From Paraphysomonas bandaiensis (taxonomy: Eukaryota; Chrysophyceae), in the NCBI GenBank assembly GCA_965644295.1, contig CBFFRP010000406.1:62001-126000 (forward strand): a stretch of DNA of 64,000 bases, in the 5' to 3' direction. Each line of letters begins with the position of its first letter. Within the stretch, counting starts at the first letter, position 1. The notes under the pieces were generated by a model that was not told the origin of the DNA, ran no database searches, and worked only from the letters and a program-made list of their open reading frames with translations. Positions 25,381 to 38,400 of this stretch are shown here, piece after piece. Position numbers and translations under genes: made by a program.

Positions 25381-28300
25381 TTAACCTCTTCGGGGTCGCT
25401 TCTTCTGCTGCTCCTCAACTCTGGTTGACACACTTCTCTTAACCCCGGTAATAGTTTTCTCATGACGACTGAAAAGTTTCGTTGACAATGCCTTCGTGAA
25501 AATATCAGCCGCCATATCATCCGTCGACACATGAATCAACTTTGCCGTAGGAAATTTTCCATTTACATGCTCTCTCACCCAGTGATACTTGATGTCTATA
25601 TGCTTCGACCTCTTATGATACACAGGATTCTCGGAGAGATCTTTCGCACTCTTGCTATCCATAAAGAATGGAGTCGGCTTCGCAACTAAGAGCCCGAGCT
25701 CCTTGAACACCCCCGAAGCCACACCAGTTCTTGCATAGCCGCATACTCCGCCATATATTCAGATTCCATGCTCGAAGTTGCAACTGTGGTCTGTAGTTTA
25801 GACTGCCAGGCCAATGCGCCTGCACATAAGAACACAATGTATCCTGTTGTCGATCGCCGAGTCAGTCTATCACCAGCCCAATCTGAATCACTGAACACAT
25901 GTAAGTCGAACTCACTCCCACTGAATCTGATGCCCTCATCAATTGTTCCACGCAAATATTTCAATAAGTGAATCGCCAGTTTGCACGATGCATATGTCGG
26001 ACAACTACTAAATCGAGACAATAACCCCACTGCATAAGCCAGATCAGGTCTAGTATGCATTGCTAGATACAACACTGCTCCAATAATTTGCCGATACGGA
26101 AATGAGTCAACCCACTGCTTCTGCTCCTCCGTAAGTTCACGTTCCTCTGCCAACAGATCCTGAACATTAGTAGGTAGTGGGGCCTCCTTATTCTTACTAC
26201 TCTTTCCCATAACTGAGCTGAATTTCTTGATAATATTCTTAGCATACTCAGATTGATCTAACATATACCAATTTTCTCCTCTGGTTATCCTGATGTTCAG
26301 AAATCGCTTACACACTCCCAGATCATGCATCTCGAATGTTTCACAGAACCTACGCTTTACGCTTTCCAAGTAAGTCAGATCAGCGGATGCAATTATGATA
26401 TCATCAACATATATCAATAATAAATGCAGTTTTCCGTTACTCCATCGCATATACAAACACGTATCCAAAATACACGGAGTAAAATGCAATGATTTAATAA
26501 ACTTGTCAATATGTTTATTCCACTGTCGCGGTGAAGATCGCAGTCCATACAATGCCTTGATTAGTTGAAAACACCATCCAGCTAGTAATTCCTCATCTGG
26601 TGGAGGTGCCATATACACGTCATCCTCCAGATCTGCATAGCAAAATGCGGATGATACATCTAATTGATGCACATGCATCTGTAACATAAACGCAATCGCT
26701 AACACTAGTCTAATGGTTATACCCTTAACCACTGGAGCGAAAGTGGACGGCTCCTCCTCCTTCTTCTCTTGGAGATTTCCTAATGCCACTAGCCGAGCCT
26801 TGTACTTTACTATATTCCCTAGTATGTCTCGCTTCACCGTATGCACATATTTCGCTCTAACTAATTTCACTCCGCTTGGAATTTTCACGATCTTCAAGAC
26901 ACGTCTTTTCAGCAATGATGTCTTCTCCACCATTCGAGCTTTTCTCCATTGTTGATACTGTGGAGATCTCTCTGCCTCGGCATATGAATTTGGTATCTTG
27001 ATATCTTCTGTCTCTGCATGGTTAAGATCAATATTATGCGCATCCGGTACTTCAACCATATTAATCTCTCCTAAAACTGACGCGTTTGCCAGTCTCCGCT
27101 GCAGCCGTTTGCGTCGGACCCGACCATCACCATCTAGTTCAATCGGTCGACGAGGTATATAAGAACCCATACCTTGCTCATCCTGAGCACGCACATCGTG
27201 CGTTGTGGGAGGAGCCCCGCTCACAACCCCAGACTCATAGTCTTCAGAGGTCTGCAACCTCACAGCTGTCTCCTGACAGGTTGGGTCAGGACTCTCCTGT
27301 AACCCTCCAGGTCTTCCCTGGTCCAGCACCCTGGCTGGCATAGTACTCAGGGCGTCCCCCTTTCCTATATATCCGGTATTCCCGGGAGTTTCTGCAGTCA
27401 TTCGCACTACGTCCTCGACGTGAATCGGCACCCGGTGCTCGATATGCTTCCGACCTGCAGTTACCAGAGATCGATAGGCTACTATTACCCCCTTTCGTTC
27501 TACTACTCTCGTGGTCTTGTAGAGAAGACCATCCTCATCATCAATATGATATGTACCTTCTAAGCCCGCATAGTCAGACACAATTTTCGGTCTCTCGGCC
27601 TCCTTCACTCGAAGAGCATCTATCTCAGCGAAATAGCTCTCCGAGCGTGACGGTATGGACTCATCAGTTAATACCTTTTCATCTGAATATCCTATCAGAT
27701 ATCCGATAAGGGCCTTGTCGTCCCAGTCTTTCCGTCGATCCGCCTTTGTAGTGAGGACATACGCACGACACCCCCATACTCTGAGATATTTCAGGTTGGG
27801 AGCCTCACCAGTCAAAAATTCAAGAGGGGACATATACCCCTTCGCTGTCTTTGTAGGCAATCGAATTAATATGTACCTGGCTGCCATGTAGGCATCTAGC
27901 CAAAACTGTGAAGGCAATCCTGACTGAATCAGCATCGCTAATGTCATCTCACCACAGGTCCTGAATTTCCGCTCCTCAATCGCGTTCATCTCAGGAGAGT
28001 CCGTAGAGCTCCACGTATGTTGATAGCAACCCTGTGACCTAAGATATTGTCGCAGCTCATCACATATTAGCTCCCCTGCTCCATCTGCATGGTAATGATG
28101 CATTTCTAATTTGTACCTTTTCACATCTCCTTCAAAAATCTTCTTGAAAACCTGCAGTACCGATGACCCAGTCCTATGAACAAGCCCTTCCGACCAGAAC
28201 ATCCGACTGGCATGGTGTGTTAGTTTGAGCACATATATTTCCCCTCCTCGAGCTGGACAATTTAAGTATACTGCTATATCGGCCGAGAAATTTGGACGAA

Positions 28301-30038
28301 CGGAGTCCTCATCCTTTGTCCGAAAACTTACTCTGGTGATCTTCGCCCTGGCGCATACATCACATAGACACTGTTCTTTGGAAACACGTTTCGAGAGATG
28401 TTTTCGTTTCAGTCCAGTCCCAATAATTAGCATTCTTTTGTGGGCTTCTACCAACGCATGCTTGTTAAAATGACCCGCTCTCCTATGTAACAGCTCCAGT
28501 TCATCCTCACCCGTACGGTCACTGAGATTTACTTCTGAATCACTGGATGTCGATACGTCTGGAAGCTCCAATAACTGCTGTGTTGGCACAGCAGTCATTC
28601 CATTCTTCATAGGTCCCTCCAACACCAGCTCATCCGTATTTCTGTCATATATCTGTATACCATACCATACAGTAAATCGATATCCCATATCGTTCAACTT
28701 CCGTCCAGAACAAAGACACCGATTTATCTGACTTGATACCTCAATGTTCTTCCATGCTCCACGGGAACCTACACTCGTGACGCATATCTCTGACCCTTTT
28801 TTCGAACCATTAATAACCTTTGATGTGTGCATATGACTATCAAGTATATTCACATCATTTATCAAAAACATTGATGACGAACAACAGGTATCAATGTATG
28901 TATAGTGAATATCCTCATGCACACTACTGCATATATTCGTCTCATACACATTACATGACAAATGATACTCTTCCTGTTGCTCGATCATATTTGCTTCGTC
29001 TTCGTCAGACAAATCCGCTGGCTCTCCACGCCTGATGTTTTCAACTGTAAGTAGTCTTTTGTCTGGTTTCCTTCCATCTTGAAACCTCACAGCCTTGCTC
29101 TTGCTTTGCGAGTACTTCTTTTTCGATGCTGGACAATCGATGGCAAGATGTTCCTTTGACTTACAATTTCTGCACCCAGTATATTCGGCACTTCCAGGTC
29201 GCTGCCCTGTAATCTCTGTATCCTTCTTCATCGGCTTCTTCTTACCGTTGTTCTTCTTACGATGATCCCTCTCTCTGCGATATCGTTTCTTACTGTCTAT
29301 CAGGTTCAGCTCCTCCACTCTTTTACGCTTCTTCTCCAACGCTTCCTTCCCAGCCATAGTATCATCATAGCCTTCTATCTTACGTGATACAGTTACATAA
29401 TTAACATCATCATCCATCAAGTATAATCCAACTCTCAGTTGAGCATACTCTTCATTGAGCAAGCCTTCTCGTAGTCGACTTGTTTTTGATACCTCCGAGA
29501 TATCCTGCTGCTGCTCCTGTAGTTCCTTCAGCAGTAGTTCGAACCGTAGTACGTAGTCCTTCGCCGTCTCCTCCGGACGCATACGGAAAGAACCATATTG
29601 AGTTAAGAGGTCACTGATCCTATTTTGCTTCCCTCCAGCAAAACACTTCTTCAACTCATCAATCATTACATGTGTTTTGAACCTGTTTACACCACTCCCT
29701 TCTGCCTTGAACGCTTTGTGGGTAAGATGGAATTTACGCAGCGCTTTCGGGGAATGCTGCACCGCATCCCTGCAGTAAGAATAAGCTATGGCGTTCGCCT
29801 TCCAATACCTCTTCACAGCCTGTCTGTACGCCTTCTCCTCCATCAACGTAAGTGGCTGCTCCCCGAAGTCGCTCTCCTTAGGTGGCAGTTCCACCGCTAC
29901 CTCGCTTTGTTCCTTCCTCATAAGGAATGTCTCGAAGTCCTCAATCCATTGTTCAACGTTAGTCTCGTTGAACTGAGGAACTACTCCTCTATCCTCCTTC
30001 TCTCCTCCTCGCTCGCTACCATGTTGGGAAATGCTCAT
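25381..30038 (-). CDS. Copia Gag-Pol polyprotein, one frameshift near the RNase H end
   Basis: The main frame runs 30038-25686 (1,450 residues) and continues in another frame to 25381. Gag ends with a zinc knuckle 'CRNCKSKEHLAIDC' (C-x2-C-x4-H-x4-C). The protease site reads 'YIDTCCSSSMF', with Cys where D-T/S-G is expected. The integrase has an HHCC head ('HRRAGHF...CLCDVCARAK') and catalytic acids in 'HADGAGE' and 'MNAIEER'. The reverse transcriptase has 'HQLDVSSAF' and 'YVDDIIIA'. RNase H has 'SDSDWAGD', 'SSMESEYMA' and, past the frame break, 'SKHIDIKYHWVRE' and 'DIFTKAL'. The break is at the run of five C on the plus strand (25710-25714); one more base would make the frame continuous. That could be mutation or assembly error. 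Gag and Pol are in a single frame. Confidence 0.93.
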
Positions 30039-30314
30039 TTTACTTAGATCAAAGAGAGATTAAGTTGTTAGACTAGATAGATTTATTAATATCGTTTACA
30101 CAAATTGTGTTAAACAACACAAGCTCGTTTTGTGCCATGCATAAATCACTACTTCTGTAGACCTTTCGCTACTAAACATATCTTGAAAGAGCAAACTATT
30201 TCAGTTTTCTCAATATCATAACAGCATCTACACATCACCATACTTCACTGTATTCTCGTACATTGTCTTCAAGTACCACATTGAATATACTAGGATACAG
30301 TCCATATTCTAATA
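30022..30314 (-). repeat. 5' LTR of the copia element
   Basis: 293 bp, same sequence as 24915-25207. The polyprotein start codon (30038-30036) lies 16 bases inside this LTR, so translation reads through the LTR end and the primer-binding site. Confidence 0.93.
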
Positions 30315-30524
30315 TTATCGTACACAACCGAGTATTAAGTATAGCCCAACGATACGGAAATAATTGATAAACACAATTTAAAAATTTCAGTGAAACACGA
30401 AATATCAATAATCCACAGTTTAGTTAACAAATTCCAATATAGTAAGCACAAACGATAATTCGAGAATACTACAGCCACATTACAAATCAATGATACTACA
30501 ATAAATGCCAACATTTTGGACCCT

Positions 30525-31828
30525 TTATACATATTTAGCACGTACACATGCATCTGGATCCTCTTCCCACTCCTGGCGCGTTATTTTAATCTGTTTGAAT
30601 GTGTCCAGTGATGCAACAATGCTTCCACCTATCCAAGCTGCGATCTTTCTTTGTGATGTGTACCCGGCTTCCCTGCATACAGTATAGTGAGCACGTGCTA
30701 GTACAGGAGCATGAAGTCTCATACCTGTGAGCCGAGCTCGGCACTACACGTATGTTCATATGTCTGTGACTCCTGTTCGTACTCTTCGCAACTAGTCCTT
30801 GCAGGTCCCGTTCTAACCTGTCACCAAATCCAGCTACCATAGACGTCCCACCTGATATGATGACGTTGTTGGACAGATCTCGCTGCAAGGACTCATCGCA
30901 CAACTGCAGTGAGTCGAGTGCCTGTGCAGTGAGGCCAGCAGGCTCCATATTATTGTTCACGAACACATCTTCCATACATGCACTAAATAGAGAACTGTCC
31001 ACAGATACATCTGTACCGTCAGGGAGACTGAAGTGAGCTTGTGCAGGGGGCTCCCGGTTAGCAGCTTGTTGCTGCGATTTGTTTCCCCTAGTCACAGGCG
31101 CTGCACTGGGACGAACAAATGCCATCTTCTCTTTTAGCATACGTGCATATGCCATATCGATCTGAATACCCTGCTCCTCCAAAGCCTCTCTCGTATGTTG
31201 CGATACATCCTGTCCAGCATATTCAATGCTAGTCGCAGCATGAGCCAATGCCAGTCCTTCAAACACTGGAACAGAGGAAGTAATCCCCGCACCACATTCA
31301 ACCACCAGGCCAGTAGTGCGGCCAGATGCAAAGAGAGACAGCGCGGAACTGTTAGCAATATATATAGATGGGACGCGGAAACTCTCGAAAAGCATCTCCG
31401 CCCATTTTGATCTATCTGCCGCAACGGCATTTGGTGGTTCAGTGATTAGTACCTGCAATAACAATCATGTCATACAAGCAGTAAACTGACGATGAAATCC
31501 AACCGAAGTTGTATCAGAAGAAGTGATGCCGATATCATCCAACATTATTTTCCAGAGAACCTCCAGTTGCTCCCAGTTTTTAACAGCTCCTCGATGAATC
31601 GGATGAAGAGACTTAGCGGAGAAGTCGTTTGTCTGTATCATGGCCTCTTCTATTGCCTAATAACACACGTGACATTATAAAAACGTATGCTGTTGAACAC
31701 ACCTCTACTCCATTAGGGTATTTCTGTGCAACAGAAGGGATGACTGTGGCCGGGGCATCATCTCCGGCGTAACCTGCTTTCAATGAGGCGCTTCCAGCAT
31801 CAACAACAAGCACTGGTCCATCAGACAT
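30525..31828 (-). CDS. Actin-related protein (divergent actin fold)
   Basis: Four exons (31828-31703, 31656-31504, 31452-30725, 30672-30525) give about 384 residues; actin has 375. Actin signatures are 'VVDAGSASLKAGYAGDDAP' (phosphate 1), 'VVECGAGITSSVPVFEG' (phosphate 2; actin has D-x-G where this has E-C-G), 'NNVIISGGTSMVAGFGDRL' (adenosine loop) and the C-terminus 'WIGGSIVASLDTF'. The segment from 'PSVAQKYPNGVEV' to 'HPIHRGAVKNWEQLE' is shorter than in actin, so most of the DNase-I loop is missing. An Ala/Gln/Pro-rich insert ('NKSQQQAANREPPAQ') sits near residue 215. These changes argue against conventional polymerising actin. Which ARP class it belongs to is unclear. It diverges from the giant EF-hand gene. 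Confidence 0.88.
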
Positions 31829-32408
31829 ATTCCACTATGCAGATGAACACCGATATATCTGTGGGGTTCCCTCCTCGGTGATAACAATTGAGTGAATGTG
31901 GCAGTCTACTTTACATGCTAGAATCCTCCCACACATACTCATACATACACAGCAGCACATGGATATACATACCTACACACACACACACGCAGACACACAC
32001 ACATACACACATACACATACACTGTACAGAGAGAGAAGGCAGTTATTTTTTTTTGTGATATATACACTGTATTTTACACAGCAGAATTCAAAACTCCTTG
32101 TAGTTCGTATACTGCGTATATCCATGTATATGCTGTATACTGTAGCGTATAGTTGTTGCAGGAACCGAATTTTGAAATTCGCTCTGTATGTATGTGTGTA
32201 TACTATACGTGCTGGTGCTGTATGTATGTATACGTATGTGTGTAGGAAGTCAAGAGGAGTTGAGCCTAACGGGAACGAGAACGGCACCATAAAGCAGAGC
32301 AATCAGCGTAATAACACCCCATGAACACCCCTTCCTCTTGTCATCTTTAAGACTAGACTCTAATCGATCTGTTGGTACATACGATAGCTGTTGCTGAGTA
32401 TAAGCGAC
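31829..32408. promoter_or_regulatory. Divergent spacer with (CA)n and TACTGTAC words
   Basis: The spacer separates the actin-related gene (-) and the EF-hand gene (+). It has a CACACACACA/CATACACA simple repeat at about 31970-32030, followed by CACTGTACAGAGAG and several CTGTATACTGTA-type palindromes to about 32245. No gene is visible. Confidence 0.45.
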
Positions 32409-35400
32409 ATGAACGAGTCTGGTCAAGGCGATATTATAGACGAGTTCAGAGCTGCTATTCGGCTAGCTGCCACTGAATCATCCAAAACAGTATCGGAGTT
32501 CATTACATCGCTCTATGATTTTGTTGATGCTGATGATCGGGGATCGAAAACTCTCACATTTGAAATGTTTGAGCGCGGCATGAATCTTGTGAAGTCCATT
32601 CGTAAGAGCATTAACAGGAGTACACTCCAGGAGATATTTGAGGAATGTGATCAGAATGGGTACTCAAATATTACTGTGGATGAGTTGATAGACTTTTGTC
32701 AGAGATCTTTATCTACAGCGCGTGCTTTGTCTTTGAAATTACGAAAAGTAATAACTGAGAGCGGGACAGAACCGGAACACTACAAGATGGCATTTGCGTC
32801 AATGGCTGGCTCATCGAAATATGTTGACGTTGAGCACTTTAGAGTCTTTGCCGAAGACATGCTCAATATTCATATTGGCGAAGCTGATGCTTTGGCATTG
32901 TACACGTTGTATGATACCAATGGTGACGGAAAGGTGTCCCTCGACGACTTTGTGGGATTTTTGGACGCCCATACACCGGATGCTGCCCGTGCTCTAAATG
33001 GCGGTAACCCAGAAAATATTGTCGATATTAAGGTCAGCGTAAGCCGAGCTCAAGATGCGGACCTTGTTCGGCAGGGCTATATTCAGGTACCCCCTGACCT
33101 CAGCACTATACCAGGCGCTACATCAGCAAAACCCTCAGCAGATATGGTTGTCGCCCAGGGAACGTTCGGCAAAGGACACAGTATTTGGATATGGCGAGCG
33201 AAGCAAGGTACATGCTGTGGAAAGCTCAAACCGATTGTCGATATTCAACTGGAGTCAGTTTCGTACTCGACTGCTATGGTCGTGAGCGGCTACACTTGTC
33301 TGCCGATTTCCCTCAGTGGGCAGTGGGTGTGGATCAAGCGTGCTGCAACAATCGCCGAGGAGCAGGATAGCATAGTTGACTTTCAGGTGACGACTGGCCG
33401 AGCGAGCAGCCTCACAGATCGCATCTGGTCAGGCCCCGGTGCCGGCTGGATCAGGGTGGATGGAAACTTCAGCAAAGGATTTTTCAACTCTGTGGATACT
33501 TTTCTATGGCTTCTTCCTGCCCGGGAACGGAGTATGGCGCAACACATGGCGTCGCCTGTGAGGTAATTTGATGTCATGATTTGTTACGTTTGTTGCACCT
33601 TTGATAGTCTTTTTATTTACCATCATCTATTCTTTATTGTACAGGACGGCTGTGTTTCTATCGGAGGAGGAGCGACAGAACCGCCTTATGCAGACCGTGG
33701 AAAAGACATTACGTCACTACGTGTCACTGGATAGCATGAAGAGCTCCGCAGACCCTTTCTTTATTAGGCCGGGCATAAATGTTGAAGACCGGAAAGATGC
33801 ACAAAAAGCAAGTGCTATTAACACAGTCATTGACCTTGGTAGTGCTCCACTCTTCCACAAGGTAATGTAGTCGTACCAATGAATGAATCCATTGCCTGAA
33901 TCTTATACTGTCGCAGTATTCTACCGGATCAAGACGTGTACTCAATGTGAGCAGGTTTAAATCCATGCTGATCGACGTTGGACTCCGCATTGACAAGGCG
34001 GATTACAAGCACATATTTCACTTTTTCGATCTGAACCAGGACAAGACAATAACTAGAGAGGAGTTCGCGTTTATGCTATCGCTGACCGACTATGAGCTGG
34101 ACCGCGTTGTTGATACAATGAAGGAGAAGCTCATGGCAGTCACCAGAGGAGCTTCGAAGATAAAACATAATCGAATGATTAGAGATATATTCCATATCAT
34201 TAACACCGATGCCTCATCTATTCTCTCTCTCAAGGAAGTGATGGGGCTCTGTGCTAGGTTTAACATATTTCTGACCGAGGAAGAGGCTCGACAGCTAAAA
34301 GCGTTGATGGATGTGGATGGGGATGACAAAGTCTCTGAAAAGGACTTTATGATGTTCATGAAGACGCGTCGTAACGTGTCTTACCGAAGCGCCCAGCGTG
34401 TGAAGGAAGCTGCCGCTGTGGTGAGAAGGTGGATACTTAGGGGGGATACGGGCACAAATGACCGGAAGCGGACAGTAAGGTTGGTGGCTTCGAGTATGTA
34501 ACTCCAGACTTGTATAATTGTTCACGTTATAGTGCCGTGAGTCATCAGTGGAGAGAACTTGAGCTCAAACATTCCCAGTCCTACGGCACGAAATTTCCGG
34601 GGTATCTAGTGGCCAGTGATTTCTCACTTATACTTGCTCGGTTGGGACATCGACTTTCCACAACTGAGCTTAAGCAGTTGACAATGGTGATCGCTCCGGA
34701 GCAGTCTGGACGCGTATTCCAGAGAGACATTGAGGTGTTCATGCAAAGAAGGTGTCGCTCATTTGGAGAGCTTATGCACATACTCGAGGAAGATGTTTTG
34801 AAACCTGTTGTGGACACATACAAACTTTTGAGGTAGAGGAATGCATTTTCCTTCTAATGCGTGGTTATTTGTGTATACAGGAAGGAAATATTGCAAAACA
34901 CATCGGGAGCAGAGAGTGACAAGAAGCTTGCTTTGGAAGCAGAATACAATGAGATGATTGCAGAAGTTGTCAAAGCAGTGCAGGAAACCCCCAAGAAGAC
35001 CACCACTGTTTATCCTGATGATAAAAAACCTCAAGATATAATTGGCCTTGCGGTAGAGGAATCGCTTGGTGATGGGATGGCAGCACAGGGTGCCGCTTCA
35101 AAGGTGAAAGCAACACATAATATTGTTTCAGTGGAGCAGGTGAAGGACGGAATAGAGTTCGTCATAAGGTAAAATGCTTCCGTGGCCCTTTGTTGCAGTA
35201 ACTAAGTGTGTATTCGTTCTAGGGACTACGAAACTCCGCAAGACCAGATGCCGAATTTGGAAGAGTGGGTGTGTATGAGTATACTGACCGAATCAGCTGT
35301 TACCGAAGAAGGAAACTATGGCATTAACACGAAGATTCTTGTTGACGGCATTTGCGTATATATTGCTGGTAGACCGGAGGATTATCAGAATGAGGAAGAG

Positions 35401-38400
35401 ATCACAATTGACATGTTATGCCGTGACTTACAGCGCATGATTGTTGATGTGGCTCGTACAAGTGCCCCAAAAGGTGGAAAGAGTCTTGACTTCAGTATAC
35501 CGTTTGCCCTATTTGATGAAGATGGTGGCGGGACTATAACCCCTGATGAGTTTCATAAGATGCTCATAAGACTACAGCTTATAGATCTGCTACCGGAGGG
35601 GAAGCTCCCTATGGTTCTCGCAAAGTTTGACCAGACGAACAAGGGGTACATCACTCCAGATGACTTCCGTGCGTTTGTCGAGAGTGGTGGTGACGTTGAC
35701 TGCGATATGACAGATATTGCAGATGATGACTCTGATCCTGACGACGATTACGGGCTCTCCTCGAACACCCCACCTGTGACAGTCACACGTAACGCAGAGT
35801 TGGACTGGCTGGCGTGGTTCCTTTACAAGGAAGCTTGTAAAATTGACTCTGTGGATCCCGAAAGTGTGATAACCGAACTGGAGGCTGCTTGTGCTGAGTC
35901 TGAAATTATTGAAAATGCGGGATCAATATCCAAAAAAGAGTTGTGGACACTGCTATTTGAGCTTAAACTCAAAGGAAATATGACACGTGTGCAATACGAC
36001 AAGGCTGTACATCATTTAGCGTTTGATAACGACGACAAGGGCGCCGAGTCACTTGTTGATTACGAGTCGTTGTGTCGCTATGTTGTTCGCATGGGTAGAG
36101 CATTCAACGCCCTAGTCCAAGAAAAGAAACAAGAGAGAGAGAAAATTTACCTGAAGATGAAGGATACTTTGCTCAAGGAGTTAACCAGTATGGTTTCTGT
36201 TGGTAGCAGGTGGTGATTGTGTGTTGCGAATGCGTCCTGTATCTTATATCCTGACAGGGCTGGTGCGGATGACAAAGCAAAATCTACCGATGACCCATTT
36301 GGACTATTTGCACATAAAAACAGCGTAATGGAAAACCTTCGCTACGAAAAAGTATTTAGACGTCTTGATTCTGATGGTGACGGTAAGATCACTGTTAGAG
36401 AATTCAAGAGTGGTCTTCGCCGACTTCGGGTGAAAGACGAGAAACGGTGGAACTTGCGGATGATACGTCGACTCTTCGACGACTGTGATAAAAATAGTGA
36501 CGGGCTTCTGTCGATGAAGGAGTTCACTCATATGATTAACACATGGAAGAGCGGGGGGGGAGTAAAAGATGATGTAGACATCGATGGAAATTTTAGAGAC
36601 TCGGACGACGAAGGTGATGCTGATTCAACTGAGGGGATATTCCGTAAAGAGAAAGTTATATATGATAATGAACTTTTCAAAAAGGTTAGTGTGTTGCCAA
36701 GTGTGTTTCATCATCTCTAATTGCTGTAGGTTTCGTCAACATTAATGGAGGTTGTTCCGTCCTCTGGGAAGAGCGGTGAAAATCATGTTGAAGTTGTGAA
36801 GGCCGCAGTAAGAAAGTTTTTTCAGCGATCTGACCCCGATCAGCGGGGTATCGTTACCGAGGAGAGGTTTCGTGCGTTTTGCCGGCGCAGTTCTCTCCAG
36901 GAAACTCTTACTGCATCTGAGCTACGAACTCTTATTGAGCGACTCCGCAAGCGGCGCCCTGGGAGATCTCGTTCAGGGTATCAAAGTGGTGTGGTAATTG
37001 ATTATGAGAGGTATTCCGGTGCATGTTGTGTTATGTGATCTTGATACACCCTGTAGGTTTCTGCACCAGTTGTCTAAGACAGCAGAGAGCATTCCCCATA
37101 GTCGCGCGGAGGCCGCTCTTGCAAAGATACAGGACGCCGCATACGAGTCCGCTGCATCAGGAAGACCGTTCCTTTCACTCTGTTCACTTGTTGATATGAA
37201 ATTGAGTGGAAGTATGACAGCAGATGAGTTGATCCATACTGTAAAGATGATGGGTGTTGCTATTACTCACGAAGAAGTTCGGGCACTCCAGGAACTTCTC
37301 CCTCCTGCTGCAGTGCAAAAGGACGGTAGAATTGACTACCGGGAATTATTCTGGTTAATACAGCATCATACTGCCGCACCGCATCCTGGACAGCCTGCTG
37401 ATATGAAAAAGACTTTTGATTTCGCCCCGCGCGCACTGGCTCCTGTGACACCCGGGGCAACTCCTTTTTTCGCAAGAACTCCCAATCCAACAGCATATGG
37501 AGGAACCGCAAGATTTCAAGACACAGCCGACTTCTCGTTCGGTGGAACACATGTTGCCACTCCACTGGGTGACATGCTCACCACCCCCTTGAGGGCAGAC
37601 CACGGAACCAGCTCTCTGGCGATGACGAGAGACAATCCCTATAATTCCTCGTCGAGTGGTGTGCACCGCAGACAACTGTGGAATATAGCCGATCGTACGA
37701 AGTATGCAGTAGATGAAAAAAGTCGTAAATGGGGTGTTCCTTTTTCCCTCAGAAAGCAATTTGAAGTGTATGACTCAGATCTGACTGGTTTCGTTTCCCT
37801 CCGTACTTTTCAAAGTACACTGGATGACTTAGCGGTAAACCTGACTCCTTCTGATCTACATGTTTTGCGTACTCAATTTGGTCGCCCCGAAGATGATGCA
37901 ATTGACTACCTAGCTTTCTGCGAAATGACTTTTGAAGATACCGTGAGGACTTACGGAAAACTTCCTAATGAGCGGCCCTCAAAAGGACAGTGGAATCGTG
38001 GTGCTGGTGATACGCTTCCCCCGCCTTCTAGGCTGACCGAGACTCTTCGCCATCTTAAGAATACTGGTAAAGATCCACTAGACATATTTCAGGCTTACGA
38101 CCTGGATAATACTGGGATGGTATGCTCTTGTATTGCGATTGTCGATTGTTTACTTGTTGTGTAGGTGGATGCAAGAAAATTTCGGGAGGTTGTGCAGCGT
38201 TTAGAGCTGTTGCAAACATCACGCCAGCTAGAAGATGCTCTTGAGAAATATGCCAGTATTTCAGACAGGTTCGATCGTTATGCACTGCAGTACTGTGCTG
38301 ACATGTTACCGGATTTAGGCACCTGATATCGTATGAGGACTTTTGTCGGGCCCTTGAGGCTCACGCTGCTTCTGAAGAGGGAGATGGGCGTTATGACCGT

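Larger units (their letters stand above)
24915..30314 (-). mobile_element. Complete Ty1/copia LTR retrotransposon, recent insertion
   Basis: A 5,400-bp element has two 293-bp LTRs (24915-25207 and 30022-30314) that look identical by eye. It is flanked by a perfect 5-bp duplication TTATC (24910-24914 and 30315-30319). The coding strand is minus, so the 5' LTR is at the high coordinates. Directly inside it, minus-strand TGGTAGCGAGC fits a primer site for initiator methionine tRNA (TGGTA start). The polypurine tract GAGTGGGAG abuts the other LTR at 25208. The order protease, integrase, reverse transcriptase, RNase H shows copia (Pseudoviridae) type. Identical LTRs imply a young insertion. Confidence 0.95.

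Noticed and set aside
29625-30047. 140-codon plus-strand frame over the Gag region
   Set aside because: Antisense shadow of the copia Gag; the minus strand carries the recognisable zinc knuckle and Pol motifs in one frame.
30525-31828. Conventional actin
   Set aside because: The DNase-I loop region is missing, phosphate loop 2 differs and an Ala/Gln/Pro insert is present, so it is an actin-related protein rather than actin.
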